A stretch of 64,000 bases of DNA from Microbispora siamensis (GCF_016863095.1 NZ_BOOF01000020.1:1-64000); one strand, 5' to 3'; positions 27,405 to 35,934 are shown, counted from the stretch's first letter. Notes: generated from the sequence alone by a model not told the origin. A program made the numbers and translations.

Positions 27405-27617
27405 GGGGGCTCCTCGGATGACCTGGCGCACCGATCCTTTCCGCGCACGGTAGGACTCCGGCCATCCTCCCGACATGGTCCCCGGGCACACTTTTCCCCG
27501 TCCTGTCATGGCGTCGTCGGGCCGGACAGAGGTCCGCTCAGCGGTCACCTCTGAGGCGTGTCGCCGCCGACCGCCGCGTTACGGCGATGTGAAGCTGGGC
27601 ATCTCGCACTACGCGGG

Positions 27618-27634
27618 CCGCCGACAGGCGGACA
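27618..27634. promoter_or_regulatory. Weak IclR-type site upstream of iclR
   Basis: Read on the minus strand, this 17-mer begins TGTCCGC and keeps the CGG of the 17-bp elements found at the caiB/amidohydrolase promoter; the rest diverges. It lies 58 bases before the regulator's ATG and could serve autoregulation. The remainder of the 27405-27691 intergenic region shows nothing else I can support. Confidence 0.25.
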
Positions 27635-27691
27635 GCCAACCGCGAGCAGGGTCTAAAGTTGACTCGGCGAGTTCGAGCGGAAGAGGCGTTC

Positions 27692-28492
27692 ATGGCACGA
27701 GGCGACACCGGACCTGACTTCATCGAGGCGCTCGCGCGCGGCCTCGATGTCATCAGGGCGTTCCAGCCGGCGCGCCCGGTGATGTCCCTGACCGAGGTGG
27801 CGGCGGCGACCGGTCTGGCCCGGCCCACCGCGCGGCGCATCCTGCTCACGCTGCAGGAGCTGGGGTACGCCCGCTCGGCGCAGGGCGGCTTCGCCCTGAC
27901 CCCGCGGGTGCTCGAACTCGGCGTCTCCTACGTCCGCTCGATGGGCCTGTGGGAGGTGGCCCGGCCGCACCTGGAACGGCTGGTCGCCCAGACGCACGAG
28001 TCGTCGTCCATCGCCCAGCTCGACGGGTCCGACATCGTGTACGTCGCCCGGGTGGCCGTGCCCAAGATCGTCGCCCTCTCGGTGCAGATCGGGACGCGGT
28101 TCCCCGCGCTGCAGACGTCCCTGGGCAAGGTGCTGCTGGCGGCGCTGCGGCCGGACGAGCTGGAGCGGGTGCTGGCCGAGCCGAGCCGGTCGGGCATCGA
28201 GCCGCGGTGGCGGCCCGATCCGCGGGAGCGCGACGCCATGCTGCGCGAGGTGCGGGCCAAGGGCTGGGCGCTGACCGACGAGCAGCTCGCCCTCGGGATC
28301 CGGTCGGTGGCCGCGCCGCTGCGCGACGGCTCCGGCACCGTCATCGCGGCCGTGAACGTCAACAGCCACGCCGCCGAGACCTCGCTGGAGAAGCTGACCG
28401 AGGAGTATCTGCCGCTGCTGCTGAAGACCGCCGGCGCGATCAGCGCCGACTGGGCGCTCTACGAGTCGGTCCCGCAGGTCACGGCCTCCTAG
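27692..28492 (+). CDS. IclR-family regulator of the ring-cleavage cluster
   Basis: A 266-residue transcription factor. The N-terminal winged helix is SLTEVAAATGLARPTARRIL, and the C-terminal effector domain carries the IclR pattern (SLGKVLLAALRPDELERVL, LTDEQLALGIRSVAAPLRD, AVNVNSHA). The sequence most resembles PcaR/PobR-like IclR proteins that respond to aromatic acids such as protocatechuate. It sits at the end of the LigAB cluster, convergent with its last gene. Two matching 17-bp operators in the divergent caiB/amidohydrolase promoter are its likely targets. GGAAGAGG precedes the ATG at 27692. Confidence 0.9.
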   Translation: MARGDTGPDFIEALARGLDVIRAFQPARPVMSLTEVAAATGLARPTARRILLTLQELGYARSAQGGFALTPRVLELGVSYVRSMGLWEVARPHLERLVAQTHESSSIAQLDGSDIVYVARVAVPKIVALSVQIGTRFPALQTSLGKVLLAALRPDELERVLAEPSRSGIEPRWRPDPRERDAMLREVRAKGWALTDEQLALGIRSVAAPLRDGSGTVIAAVNVNSHAAETSLEKLTEEYLPLLLKTAGAISADWALYESVPQVTAS

Positions 28493-28525
28493 GAACCGGC
28501 GTAGGAATCCGTGGGTCACGGGCTC

Positions 28526-29491
28526 CTAGGAGGCCGCCCCGGGGATCAGGACGATCCTGCCGGAGGCGGTTCCGGCCGCCTGACGCCGCCAGGCGGACCC
28601 GGCCTCCTCCAGCGGGACCCTCTCGCAGGCGACGGCCAGCCGCCCCCGCGCCGCCTGCTCGGCGACGAAGACGATCGAGGCGGCCCGCTGCTCGGGGGTC
28701 AGCTCGTTGTTGGTGTATCCCAGCAGCCGCAGCGATCTGCTGCGCAGTGTGGAGGAGTCGATCGGGCAGGTCTCGTCCGCCGACGAGCCGAGGTTGACCC
28801 ACCGGCCTCCCTGGCGCAGGGCACGGGCCGCGGCGGCCGCCGCCGGGCCGAAGAGCGGGTCGAGCACGAGGTCGGCGGGCCCGTCGCAGGCCTCGGCGAA
28901 GCGGGCGGCCAGCGCGGCGACGTCGCCGGTGTCGAGCGCCACCACGGCGTCCGCGCCCGCCGCCAGGGCGCGTTCGCGGGCGGCGGGGGAGCGGGCGCCC
29001 GCGATGACCCTGCGGGCCCCGGCGACACGGGCGATCTGCACGGCGGCCTGCCCGACGACGCCGCCCGCGCCGAGCACCACCACCTGCTCGCCGGGGGCGA
29101 GCTCACCGCGCCAGGTCAGCGCCATGTGCGCGGCGACGGCCGAGAGCCCGAGCGCGGCCACCGCGACCGGGTCGGCCGCCGCGGGCAGTTCGACGAGGTC
29201 GCGCGCGGGCACGGCCGCCACCTGCGCCATGCTGCCGTCGCCCGGGGCCATCCCGGCCGAGGTCGCGAACCACACCGGCCGCCCGTCCGCGACGCCGGCC
29301 CCCTGCACCCCCGGCACGTACGGCGTTCGCGGCCTGCCGAAGTAGGACGTGCCGGTCGCGCAGAGCAGGTCGAGCGGCGTGACGGGCGCGGCGACGACCT
29401 CGACCAGCGTCTCGCCGGGCCCGGCGACGGGCACGGGCAGGTCGGCCACCAGCGGCGGCCTGCCGGGTTCCACGATCTGTACTGCGCGCAT
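28526..29491 (-). CDS. Medium-chain dehydrogenase, quinone-oxidoreductase type
   Basis: A 321-residue NAD(P)H-linked oxidoreductase. The Rossmann motif VVVLGAGGVVGQAAVQIARV and the GroES-like N-terminal domain are clear, but the Cys/His zinc ligands of alcohol dehydrogenases are absent, placing it with zinc-free quinone/enoyl reductases. GGAAGGTGGGAC precedes the ATG. It is the last gene on this strand of the ring-cleavage cluster, separated from ligA by a very strong hairpin, so its expression may be reduced or processed separately. The physiological substrate is unknown; reduction of an unsaturated or keto intermediate of the pathway is an inference from position. Confidence 0.87.
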   Translation of the reverse strand: MRAVQIVEPGRPPLVADLPVPVAGPGETLVEVVAAPVTPLDLLCATGTSYFGRPRTPYVPGVQGAGVADGRPVWFATSAGMAPGDGSMAQVAAVPARDLVELPAAADPVAVAALGLSAVAAHMALTWRGELAPGEQVVVLGAGGVVGQAAVQIARVAGARRVIAGARSPAARERALAAGADAVVALDTGDVAALAARFAEACDGPADLVLDPLFGPAAAAAARALRQGGRWVNLGSSADETCPIDSSTLRSRSLRLLGYTNNELTPEQRAASIVFVAEQAARGRLAVACERVPLEEAGSAWRRQAAGTASGRIVLIPGAAS

Positions 29492-29524
29492 GTCCCACCT
29501 TCCGCTGAAGCACGTCGTCATCGG

Positions 29525-29578
29525 GGACGGCGAGGCGCCGGGCACGCCCCGCACGGCGTGCCCGGCGCCTCGCCGTCC
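29525..29578. terminator. 24-bp perfect hairpin downstream of ligA
   Basis: GGACGGCGAGGCGCC... (29525-29548) is exactly complementary to 29555-29578, with a 6-base loop CCGCAC. It lies between the stop of ligA and the start of the oxidoreductase gene on the same strand. It may end transcription after the LigAB operon or act as an RNA-processing or stability element. Confidence 0.65.
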
Positions 29579-29607
29579 GGCCCGCCCCGGGCGGCGGGCG
29601 GGTCCGA

Positions 29608-29967
29608 TCACGTCGCGATGTCGGGGTACGGCATCGTCATGTGGGCCAGCCGCCGGGCGTACTCGGTCTGGAAGCCCATCGGCTCGTGGTCGCGCTCGAA
29701 CATCGCGATGAACAGCGTGAGCGTGAGGAACGGGTGCGCGCCCAGCTCGAACAGCCTCGGGTAGTCGTGGCCGGCCAGGGCCTCGCGCTCGGCGTCCTCG
29801 AAGCGCAGCCAGGTCGAGGCCTCCCCGCCGTGACAGCTCAGCAGCCGGTTGGCGTAGTCGGCCTCCCACCACTCCACCGTGCCGCGGGGGTCCTCGCGGT
29901 AGCGCTCGACCAGTTCCGGATCGCGGTCGACGGTGAACAGGAACTTGTTCAGCAGGTACTTGCTCAC
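29608..29967 (-). CDS. ligA: Extradiol dioxygenase small (alpha, LigA-like) subunit
   Basis: A 119-residue subunit that closes over the active site of the class III extradiol dioxygenase. It begins SKYLLNKFLFTVDRDPELVE and continues DYPRLFELGAHPFLTLTLFI, both typical of LigA. GTG 29967 overlaps the stop of the ligB gene (GTGA), giving tight coupling and probably equal amounts of both subunits. Homologues act on protocatechuate, gallate or related catechols; the substrate here is not decided by sequence. Confidence 0.88.
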   Translation of the reverse strand: MSKYLLNKFLFTVDRDPELVERYREDPRGTVEWWEADYANRLLSCHGGEASTWLRFEDAEREALAGHDYPRLFELGAHPFLTLTLFIAMFERDHEPMGFQTEYARRLAHMTMPYPDIAT

Positions 29968-30827
29968 GCCACGCCTCCGTTGGGATACCAGGTGAAGTAG
30001 GCCTCCATGGTGTGGAACAGGTCGTAGGTGTCGACGTAGTCGGCCTTGGCGCCCTCGCCGGCCACGCCCATCATCAGCATGAAGTCCATGAAGCCGTGGG
30101 TGGCGTTGCCGGGCAGGTGGAGGCTGTCGAGGGTGACCTCCGACAGGCAGCCCTCGATGTCGCCGGAGGAGATCCACTCGACCGCCTTGCGGTCGAACTC
30201 GGGATCGGGCCCGTGCGGGCCGAACTGGCGCGGCCCGCCGAGCTCAAGCGACAGGTGCCCGGTGCCGATCACCGCCACCCGCTTGTCCGCCGGCCACGAC
30301 TCCACCAGCTCGCGGATCGTACGGCCGAGCTGTACGAACCTCTTCGGCTGCGGCAGCGGCGGGGCGAAGATGTTGGTGTAGACCGGCACGATCGGCAGGT
30401 CGTTCTGCGGGCGCAGCGTGATGATCGGGCAGGTGATCGAGTGGTCGATCCGCAGCTCGTTGGAGAAGGCCAGGTCGAAGCCGGCGTCCAGGCCCTCCCG
30501 CAGGATGTACGCCGACAGGTCCTCCTGGCCGGTGAAGAACATGCGGGGCAGGCCGAACTCGCGTTCCTCGTTGTACCAGTTCGCGTCGTAGAAGGGCGCC
30601 TTGCCGACGAGGAACTGCGGCATGTTGTCGAGCCAGAGCTGGTGGAAGTGGTCGGATCCGACCATGACCAGCACGTCGGGCCGCGCCTTGGTCAGTGTCT
30701 CCCGGAACGCCTCGACCTTGCGCACCCACTCGTCGGCGAACGGCGGGCGGTCCTCGCCGGTGGCGGTGCTGGCGCGGTAGTAGAACGGATGATGGGTGGA
30801 CGCGATCACCGCGACCAGTTCAGCCAT
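29964..30827 (-). CDS. ligB: Class III extradiol dioxygenase catalytic (beta, LigB-like) subunit
   Basis: A 287-residue non-haem iron dioxygenase subunit that opens a catecholic ring next to the diol with oxygen. The iron ligands expected of LigB fall in IASTHHPFYY (His12) and VGSDHFHQL, with a conserved acidic residue near the C-terminus; SLELGGPRQFGPHGPDPEFD carries the second-sphere His pattern. It overlaps the upstream citryl-CoA-lyase-like gene by 8 bases and the downstream ligA by 4, so the whole set is translated in a chain. Protocatechuate or gallate 4,5-cleavage is the nearest precedent. Confidence 0.9.
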   Translation of the reverse strand: MAELVAVIASTHHPFYYRASTATGEDRPPFADEWVRKVEAFRETLTKARPDVLVMVGSDHFHQLWLDNMPQFLVGKAPFYDANWYNEEREFGLPRMFFTGQEDLSAYILREGLDAGFDLAFSNELRIDHSITCPIITLRPQNDLPIVPVYTNIFAPPLPQPKRFVQLGRTIRELVESWPADKRVAVIGTGHLSLELGGPRQFGPHGPDPEFDRKAVEWISSGDIEGCLSEVTLDSLHLPGNATHGFMDFMLMMGVAGEGAKADYVDTYDLFHTMEAYFTWYPNGGVA

Positions 30828-31665
30828 GCGAACCTCCAGTGGCGTCAGGGGCGTAGGGCTCGGGGTCGACGGACCGGTTGTTGAGGTCCACCGACAGGAA
30901 GATCTCGTTGGCCACCGGGCGGCGCAGCTCCTCGGCGAGCTGCCCGATCAGGCCCGCCGTACGGGCGAGCAGGGCGAAGCCGCGCAGCAGCTCGAGCGGC
31001 AGGCCGAGGTCGGCGAGCGCCGCGCCGCACACGCCCGCGCCGTTGAGCGGCAGCTTCCTGCCCAGCACCTCGGGATGCACGCGGCCGATCGCGGCGAACA
31101 GCGACAGGTGCGGCCCGAACAGGTTCTCCTCGGCGGCGATCGCCAGCAGCCGGGGCGTGCGGGGGTCGCCCTCCTTGTGCACGTGGTGGCCGAGGCCGGG
31201 GATGAACCGCCGCGCCTGCCGCCGGGCCCGTACGGTCTCCAGGGCGAGCGCGTCCCAGCCGGCGTCGTCGGACGGCAGTGGCCCCTCGTGGGCCGCCAGC
31301 ACCTCGTGCAGGAACCGGCCGCAGTCCTCGGTCACGCCGAGGAAGCGCGACCCGCCGCCGAGCAGCCCGGCCGCGAGCGCGCCCTGGATCGAGTCGGGCG
31401 CGGACAGGTACGTCAGCCGGGTGACGATCGCGGTCGGGGTGAACCCGTGGTCGGCCAGCGCGGCGAGCACGGCCTCGAACACCCGGGTCTCACCCGGCGT
31501 GGGCCGCCGCTGGGCGGCGAGCCAGAACGCGAGCTCGCCGAACCCGACCTTCCCCATCACGTCCTCGGCGAGGTCGCAGCCGAGCAGGGTGATCGACTTC
31601 AGTGAGGACGCCCCCAAGGCCGTGGGATACGACGGCCGCTCGATCATCTCGGGCCGGTCAGACAT
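30820..31665 (-). CDS. Citrate synthase-like protein, probable citryl-CoA lyase
   Basis: A 281-residue member of the citrate synthase fold, much shorter than true citrate synthases (about 370-430). The His-containing block IPGLGHHVHKEGDPRTPRLL corresponds to the GHxVYKxxDPR motif of the family. In place of the usual NVD-type block it reads LPLNGAGVCGAAL, so the catalytic Asp appears to be missing or moved, as in short citryl-CoA-lyase-like proteins. Lying between a CoA-transferase and ring-cleavage dioxygenase genes, it probably cleaves or forms a CoA thioester of a tricarboxylic ring-cleavage product. That role is inference. Confidence 0.78.
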   Translation of the reverse strand: MSDRPEMIERPSYPTALGASSLKSITLLGCDLAEDVMGKVGFGELAFWLAAQRRPTPGETRVFEAVLAALADHGFTPTAIVTRLTYLSAPDSIQGALAAGLLGGGSRFLGVTEDCGRFLHEVLAAHEGPLPSDDAGWDALALETVRARRQARRFIPGLGHHVHKEGDPRTPRLLAIAAEENLFGPHLSLFAAIGRVHPEVLGRKLPLNGAGVCGAALADLGLPLELLRGFALLARTAGLIGQLAEELRRPVANEIFLSVDLNNRSVDPEPYAPDATGGSHG

Positions 31666-32839
31666 CGTCCTTCTCCTCCCGCATCAGCCATTCGCGCAGC
31701 TCGTCCCCGTGCTCGTCCAGCTCCGGCGGCGGCAGCCGGTAGGCGGCGGGGGTCGCGGAGAACCGGATCGGGTGGCGGGTGGTCGGGACCGCGCGGTCGC
31801 CCTCGCCCACCTCCACGATCGGGTCGAGCCCGAAGCGCTCGGCCATGGCGAACCCGCCGTCGATGGTGTTGATCGGGCCGCACGGCACTCCCGCCGCGAC
31901 CAGCAGTTCGAACCACTCGAGCGCGCCGCGCGTGGCCAGCCGTCCGACCAGGATGGGCCGCAGTTCCTCACGGCGCGCGGTCCTGTCCGCGTTGCGCGCG
32001 AAGCGCGGGTCGTCGGCGATCTCCGGGATGCCGAGCACCTCGCACAGCTTGCGGAACTGGCCGTCGTTGCCCGCCGCGACGATGATGTCGTTGTCGGCCG
32101 TGGGCAGCGGCTCGTACGGGAACACGCTCGGATGGGCGTTGCCCATGCGGTAGGGGACGACGCCGCCGGCGACGTACGCGGAGCTGTGGTTGACCAGGCC
32201 GGTCAGCGCCGAGGACAGCAGGTTGACCTCGACGTGCTGGCCCTGCCCGGTGGCGTCGCGGTGCCGCAGCGCGGCGAGGATGCCGATGGCGGCGTGGTTG
32301 CCCGCCATGACGTCGAAGACCGAGATCCCCGCGCGGTACGGCGGCCCCTCGGGGTCGCCGGTGAGGCTCATCAGCCCCGACATGGCCTGCACCATGAGGT
32401 CGTAGCCGGGCACGTCGCGGCCCGCGCCGGAGCCGAACCCGCTGATCGAGGCGTACACCACGCCGGGGTTGGCCGCGCTCACCGAGGCGTAGTCGAGGCC
32501 GTACTTGGCCAGCCCGCCGGGCTTGAAGTTCTCTACCAGCACGTCGGCGCGGCGGGCCAGCTCACGGGCCACCTTCGCGTCGCCGGAGTCCCGCAGGTCG
32601 AGCGCGATCGACCGCTTGCCGCGGTTGACCCCCAGGTAGTACGTCGACACGTCGCCGCGCACCGGCGGCATCCAGGTGCGGGTGTCGTCTCCCTTGGGCC
32701 CTTCGACCTTGACGACCTCGGCGCCCATGTCGGCCAGCAGCATCGTGGCGTACGGCCCGGCCAGGACCCGCGAGAAGTCGGCCACCAGCACGCCCGACAG
32801 CGGCCCGCCTCCCCGCTCGGGCGCGGTGTCGTCTGTCAT
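31658..32839 (-). CDS. CaiB/BaiF family CoA-transferase
   Basis: A 393-residue class III CoA-transferase that moves CoA between carboxylic acids. The N-terminal block SGVLVADFSRVLAGPYATML, then VVKVEGPKGDDTR, VNRGKRSIALDL, and the catalytic Asp in GYDLMVQAMSGLMSLTG are all typical. AAGGAGGGGGAG precedes the ATG at 32839. It is the first gene of the minus-strand operon and overlaps the next gene by 8 bases. In this setting it would activate an acid from aromatic ring cleavage, using a CoA donor such as succinyl- or acetyl-CoA (inference). Confidence 0.9.
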   Translation of the reverse strand: MTDDTAPERGGGPLSGVLVADFSRVLAGPYATMLLADMGAEVVKVEGPKGDDTRTWMPPVRGDVSTYYLGVNRGKRSIALDLRDSGDAKVARELARRADVLVENFKPGGLAKYGLDYASVSAANPGVVYASISGFGSGAGRDVPGYDLMVQAMSGLMSLTGDPEGPPYRAGISVFDVMAGNHAAIGILAALRHRDATGQGQHVEVNLLSSALTGLVNHSSAYVAGGVVPYRMGNAHPSVFPYEPLPTADNDIIVAAGNDGQFRKLCEVLGIPEIADDPRFARNADRTARREELRPILVGRLATRGALEWFELLVAAGVPCGPINTIDGGFAMAERFGLDPIVEVGEGDRAVPTTRHPIRFSATPAAYRLPPPELDEHGDELREWLMREEKDDV

Positions 32840-32868
32840 CCGGCTCCCCCTCCTTGCTGTCGCGGCAG

Positions 32869-32885
32869 TGTCCGCTGAACGGACA
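32869..32885. promoter_or_regulatory. IclR-type operator 1 (caiB side)
   Basis: TGTCCG-CTGAA-CGGACA is a perfect 6-bp inverted repeat with a 5-base spacer, 30 bases upstream of the caiB ATG. It matches the element at 33022-33038 in at least 14 of 17 positions when that one is read on the other strand. The IclR protein of the cluster is the likely binder. Confidence 0.6.
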
Positions 32886-33021
32886 TGAGTCCGTGACGCC
32901 GATTCTGGCACAGGCGGCCCCTTCGTCAAATGCCCGACCGGCTCTTCGTCGCAGGACGATGCGGGAAACCCATGGTTGACAGCAGGGGCGGTGCTCGCGA
33001 AAGTAACAGCGGAAGCAGCGC

Positions 33022-33038
33022 TGACCGTATAGCGGACA
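33022..33038. promoter_or_regulatory. IclR-type operator 2 (amidohydrolase side)
   Basis: On the minus strand this reads TGTCCGCTATACGGTCA, sharing TGTCCGCT, ACGG and CA with operator 1. It lies 70 bases before the amidohydrolase ATG. Paired sites of this kind suit coordinated control of the two divergent transcripts. Confidence 0.55.
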
Positions 33039-33107
33039 ACTGTTCGGAGATAGTGGGACGCGCTCGGCCAGTGGGACCCGGCCAGTGGGAAGGTGAGGAG
33101 TTCGACG

Positions 33108-34556
33108 ATGAACGAGCCGACCGATTTCGGGCCGGACCGGCCCGTGCTGCTGCGCGGCGGCACGGTGCTGCCGATGGACGACGGGCACAGCGTGCTGCCC
33201 CGCACCGACGTCCTCGTCGTCGGCGACCGGATCGCGGAGGTGGGGCCGGACCTGCCCGCGCCGGACGGCGCCGTGGTCGTCGACGCCACCGACGGCATCG
33301 TCATGCCCGGTATGATCGACACTCACCGGCACATGTGGCAGACGGCGATGCGCGGCTACGGCGCCGACTGGACGCTGACGCAGTACTTCGTCTGGTACTA
33401 CCTGGAGTACGGCAAGCTGTGGCGGCCCGAGGACGTGCACGCCGGCAACCTGCTGGCCGCGATCGAGGCGATCGACGCCGGCGTCACCACGGTCGTGGAC
33501 TGGTCACACGGGCTGCGGACCGTGGACCACGCCGACGCGGCCGTGGACGCGCTGCAGGCGGTGCCCGGCCGGTTCGTGCTGGCCTATGGCAACATCCAGG
33601 CGCCGCCCGCCGAGTGGACCGGTGCGCCGGAGTTCCGCGACTTCGTCCGGCGCCGTATCACGGGCGACGACATGCTGGGCTTCCAGATCGCCTTCGACGT
33701 CACCGGCGACCCGGCCTTCCCCGAGAAGCCGGCCTTCGAGGTGGCCCGCGACCTCGGCGTCCCCGTCACGACCCACGCGGGCGTGTGGGGCGCGACCAGC
33801 GACGACGGCATCCGTCTCATGTACGAGAACGGCTTCATGACGCCCGAGACGGTCTACGTCCACGCCGCCTCGCTGTCGGCCGACTCCTACCACCGCATCG
33901 CCGCCACCGGCGGTTCGATCTCGGTCTCCACGGAGAGCGAGCAGAGCGCGGGCCAGGGCTACCCGCCCACCTGGGCCATCCGCGCGCACGACATCCCGGT
34001 CTCGCTGTCGATGGACACCAGCGTCTGGTGGAGCGGCGACCTGTTCTCGGCGATGCGCACCACGCTCGGCGCCGACCGTTCGCGGGAGCACATGGAGGCG
34101 CACGCCACGGGGGAGACGGTCACCCACTGCAGCCTGCGCGCCGACCAGGTGGTGGACTGGGCGACGCGCGGCGGGGCCCGCGCCATCGGCCGGACCGACG
34201 ACCTCGGCAGCATCGAAGCGGGCAAGAAGGCCGACATCGTGCTCATCAAGAACGACGCGTCGCCCGTGTCGTTCCCGCTGCTCAACCCGTACGGGCACGT
34301 CGCGTTCCAGGCGCAGCGCGGCGACGTGCACACGGTCCTCGTGAACGGCCGCGTGGTGAAGCACGAGCACCGCCTGGTGGGCGTGGACCTCGCCGCGGCC
34401 CGCCGCGAGGTGGAGCGGACGGTCGAGTACCTGCGCTCGACGCTGGGCGAGGAGGCATGGCAGAAGGGGATGAACCCCGACATCCCCGAGACGAAGATCC
34501 TCGACAACCCCTACACGTACACCGACTACCACAGTGCCGCGACGCACAGCCGTTGA
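33108..34556 (+). CDS. Amidohydrolase/deaminase of the TrzN-AtzA type
   Basis: A 482-residue zinc or iron hydrolase that removes an amino, chloro or similar group from a ring, or opens a cyclic amide. The metal ligands are visible: HxH in MIDTHRHMWQT, His in VTTHAGVWGA, His in VYVHAASL and Asp in SLSMDTSVWW; the C-terminal GSIEAGKKADIVLI closes the beta-sandwich. Members include S-adenosylhomocysteine, guanine and triazine deaminases. It is divergent from the LigAB operon and shares its operators, so it probably feeds a substrate into that pathway. AGGTGAGGAG precedes ATG 33108. Confidence 0.88.
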   Translation: MNEPTDFGPDRPVLLRGGTVLPMDDGHSVLPRTDVLVVGDRIAEVGPDLPAPDGAVVVDATDGIVMPGMIDTHRHMWQTAMRGYGADWTLTQYFVWYYLEYGKLWRPEDVHAGNLLAAIEAIDAGVTTVVDWSHGLRTVDHADAAVDALQAVPGRFVLAYGNIQAPPAEWTGAPEFRDFVRRRITGDDMLGFQIAFDVTGDPAFPEKPAFEVARDLGVPVTTHAGVWGATSDDGIRLMYENGFMTPETVYVHAASLSADSYHRIAATGGSISVSTESEQSAGQGYPPTWAIRAHDIPVSLSMDTSVWWSGDLFSAMRTTLGADRSREHMEAHATGETVTHCSLRADQVVDWATRGGARAIGRTDDLGSIEAGKKADIVLIKNDASPVSFPLLNPYGHVAFQAQRGDVHTVLVNGRVVKHEHRLVGVDLAAARREVERTVEYLRSTLGEEAWQKGMNPDIPETKILDNPYTYTDYHSAATHSR

Positions 34557-34682
34557 TCCCTCGGAGATTCATGATTGTTTAGCCGTCTATGTGAAATTTG
34601 CTCACCAGTGGGGTTAGGGTGGTCAGCCACCCGCGGAAGCCGTGGAGGTTTCCCCCGAAACGACCGCTGGGAGTTGTCTCAC

Positions 34683-35273
34683 ATGCAAGGGCGCGTCCCG
34701 TCACAGACGAGCCAGGATGATCGGTTCCCGCAGGAGATCCTCTCCAGTCAGGAGGAGCCGCCCCGCACGACCAGGAACAGGAAGCCCGTCGTCATCGCCG
34801 CCGCGGCCCTGGTGGCCGTGCTGGCCGCCGGGGGAGCGGGCTTCGCGCTCCGCGGCGGCTCGGGCCCCGCGGACCCGCCCGCCGCGGGCGGCGCGCGGCA
34901 GTCGGCGGCCCCCGCCCAGGACGACGCCGCCGGTTCCGCCGCGGAGGGCGGACAGGACGCGGAGGGCCCGGCGGACCAGGGCTCAGAGAATCAGGACGCG
35001 GCGGATCAGGGCGCGATCGGGTCCGGCGGGGACGGCTCCGGCGGAGCGCAGGCGCCCGGCGGGGGCGGCGCGGACACCGCCTCCGGCTCCTCGGGCGGCG
35101 GCTCCTCCTCCGGGGGGAAGAGCTCCGGTGCGGGCCGGGCCGGGACCGGCTCGTCGGGCAAGACGGGCGGCGCCTCGAAGGGCGGCGGCGGCCAGGACCA
35201 GGGTGAGGTGCCGTCGGGCGCCGACGGAGCCCCCGGGCTCATCCCCGGCGCCTGCGCCGCATCCGGCTGCTGA
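34683..35273 (+). CDS. Membrane-anchored low-complexity protein
   Basis: A 196-residue protein of unknown function. About 40 polar residues are followed by one membrane segment (VVIAAAALVAVLAAGGAGFA), then an extracellular tail made almost only of Gly, Ser, Ala, Asp and Gln. It ends with GACAASGC, where two Cys may pair. Such single-pass proteins with flexible tails are common in actinomycete envelopes and usually lack close relatives. GGGAG lies nine bases before the ATG at 34683. No operon partner is evident. Confidence 0.7.
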   Translation: MQGRVPSQTSQDDRFPQEILSSQEEPPRTTRNRKPVVIAAAALVAVLAAGGAGFALRGGSGPADPPAAGGARQSAAPAQDDAAGSAAEGGQDAEGPADQGSENQDAADQGAIGSGGDGSGGAQAPGGGGADTASGSSGGGSSSGGKSSGAGRAGTGSSGKTGGASKGGGGQDQGEVPSGADGAPGLIPGACAASGC

Positions 35274-35424
35274 ATCCGCTGCTGAATCCGCACCGCCTGC
35301 CGGACTGCAAGGGCCCACGAGGGCGCGCGGGCTCCGCACTCTTACGTGAGGTGAGGGCCCGCCCGCCTGCCGGGGCAGGGCCGTCGCCGCCGTGTGCGCG
35401 GTGAGAAGCCGGGTGAGGCGGGGA

Positions 35425-35934
35425 TCAGGAGGACGGGCCGGGCCAGCCGAGCGGGAAGGCGATGCGGGCGGGCGGTTCGCCCGCGGCGTCGTTGAACTCC
35501 CGCATGGCGATGATGAGGGCCTGCCGCCGGGACGCCGGCATCCGCGTGAGGATCGCGGCGATCTCCTCCTTGCGCCGGGCGGTGACCTCGTCCACGATCC
35601 GCCGTCCGTTGTCGGTCAGCCGCAGCAGCGTCTCCCGCCGGTTCTGCGGATTCACCTCACGCTTCAGCAGTCCGGCGACGGCGAGGCGGCCCGCCATGCG
35701 CATGGCGGTCGACGGATTCACGCCGAGCTTGTCCGCCAGCGTCACCAGCTTGGTCTCGCCCTGGCCGACCACCAGCAACATGCGGAACTGCGGCAGGGTC
35801 ACCCTGTCCTCGGCGGCGGCGAGGGATCGCGCCGATATCGAGACGAGCACGCGCGAGGCGGTGAGCACGGCGGTGGTGACGGCCTCCAGGTCGTCGCCGG
35901 TCGGCTCCTCGTCCGCTTCCTTTGTCACAGGCAC
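35425..35934 (-). CDS. MarR-family regulator
   Basis: A 169-residue winged-helix regulator. The DNA-recognition region is LVTLADKLGVNPSTAMRMAG, and the wing is REVNPQNRRETLLRLTDNG. MarR proteins normally repress genes for efflux or stress response and release DNA when bound by small aromatic ligands or oxidised. The start is GTG at 35934 or, two codons later, the GTG at 35928; neither has a strong ribosome-binding site. The likely target is unknown. The copper-binding-protein gene on the same strand upstream is the nearest candidate. Confidence 0.85.
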   Translation of the reverse strand: MPVTKEADEEPTGDDLEAVTTAVLTASRVLVSISARSLAAAEDRVTLPQFRMLLVVGQGETKLVTLADKLGVNPSTAMRMAGRLAVAGLLKREVNPQNRRETLLRLTDNGRRIVDEVTARRKEEIAAILTRMPASRRQALIIAMREFNDAAGEPPARIAFPLGWPGPSS

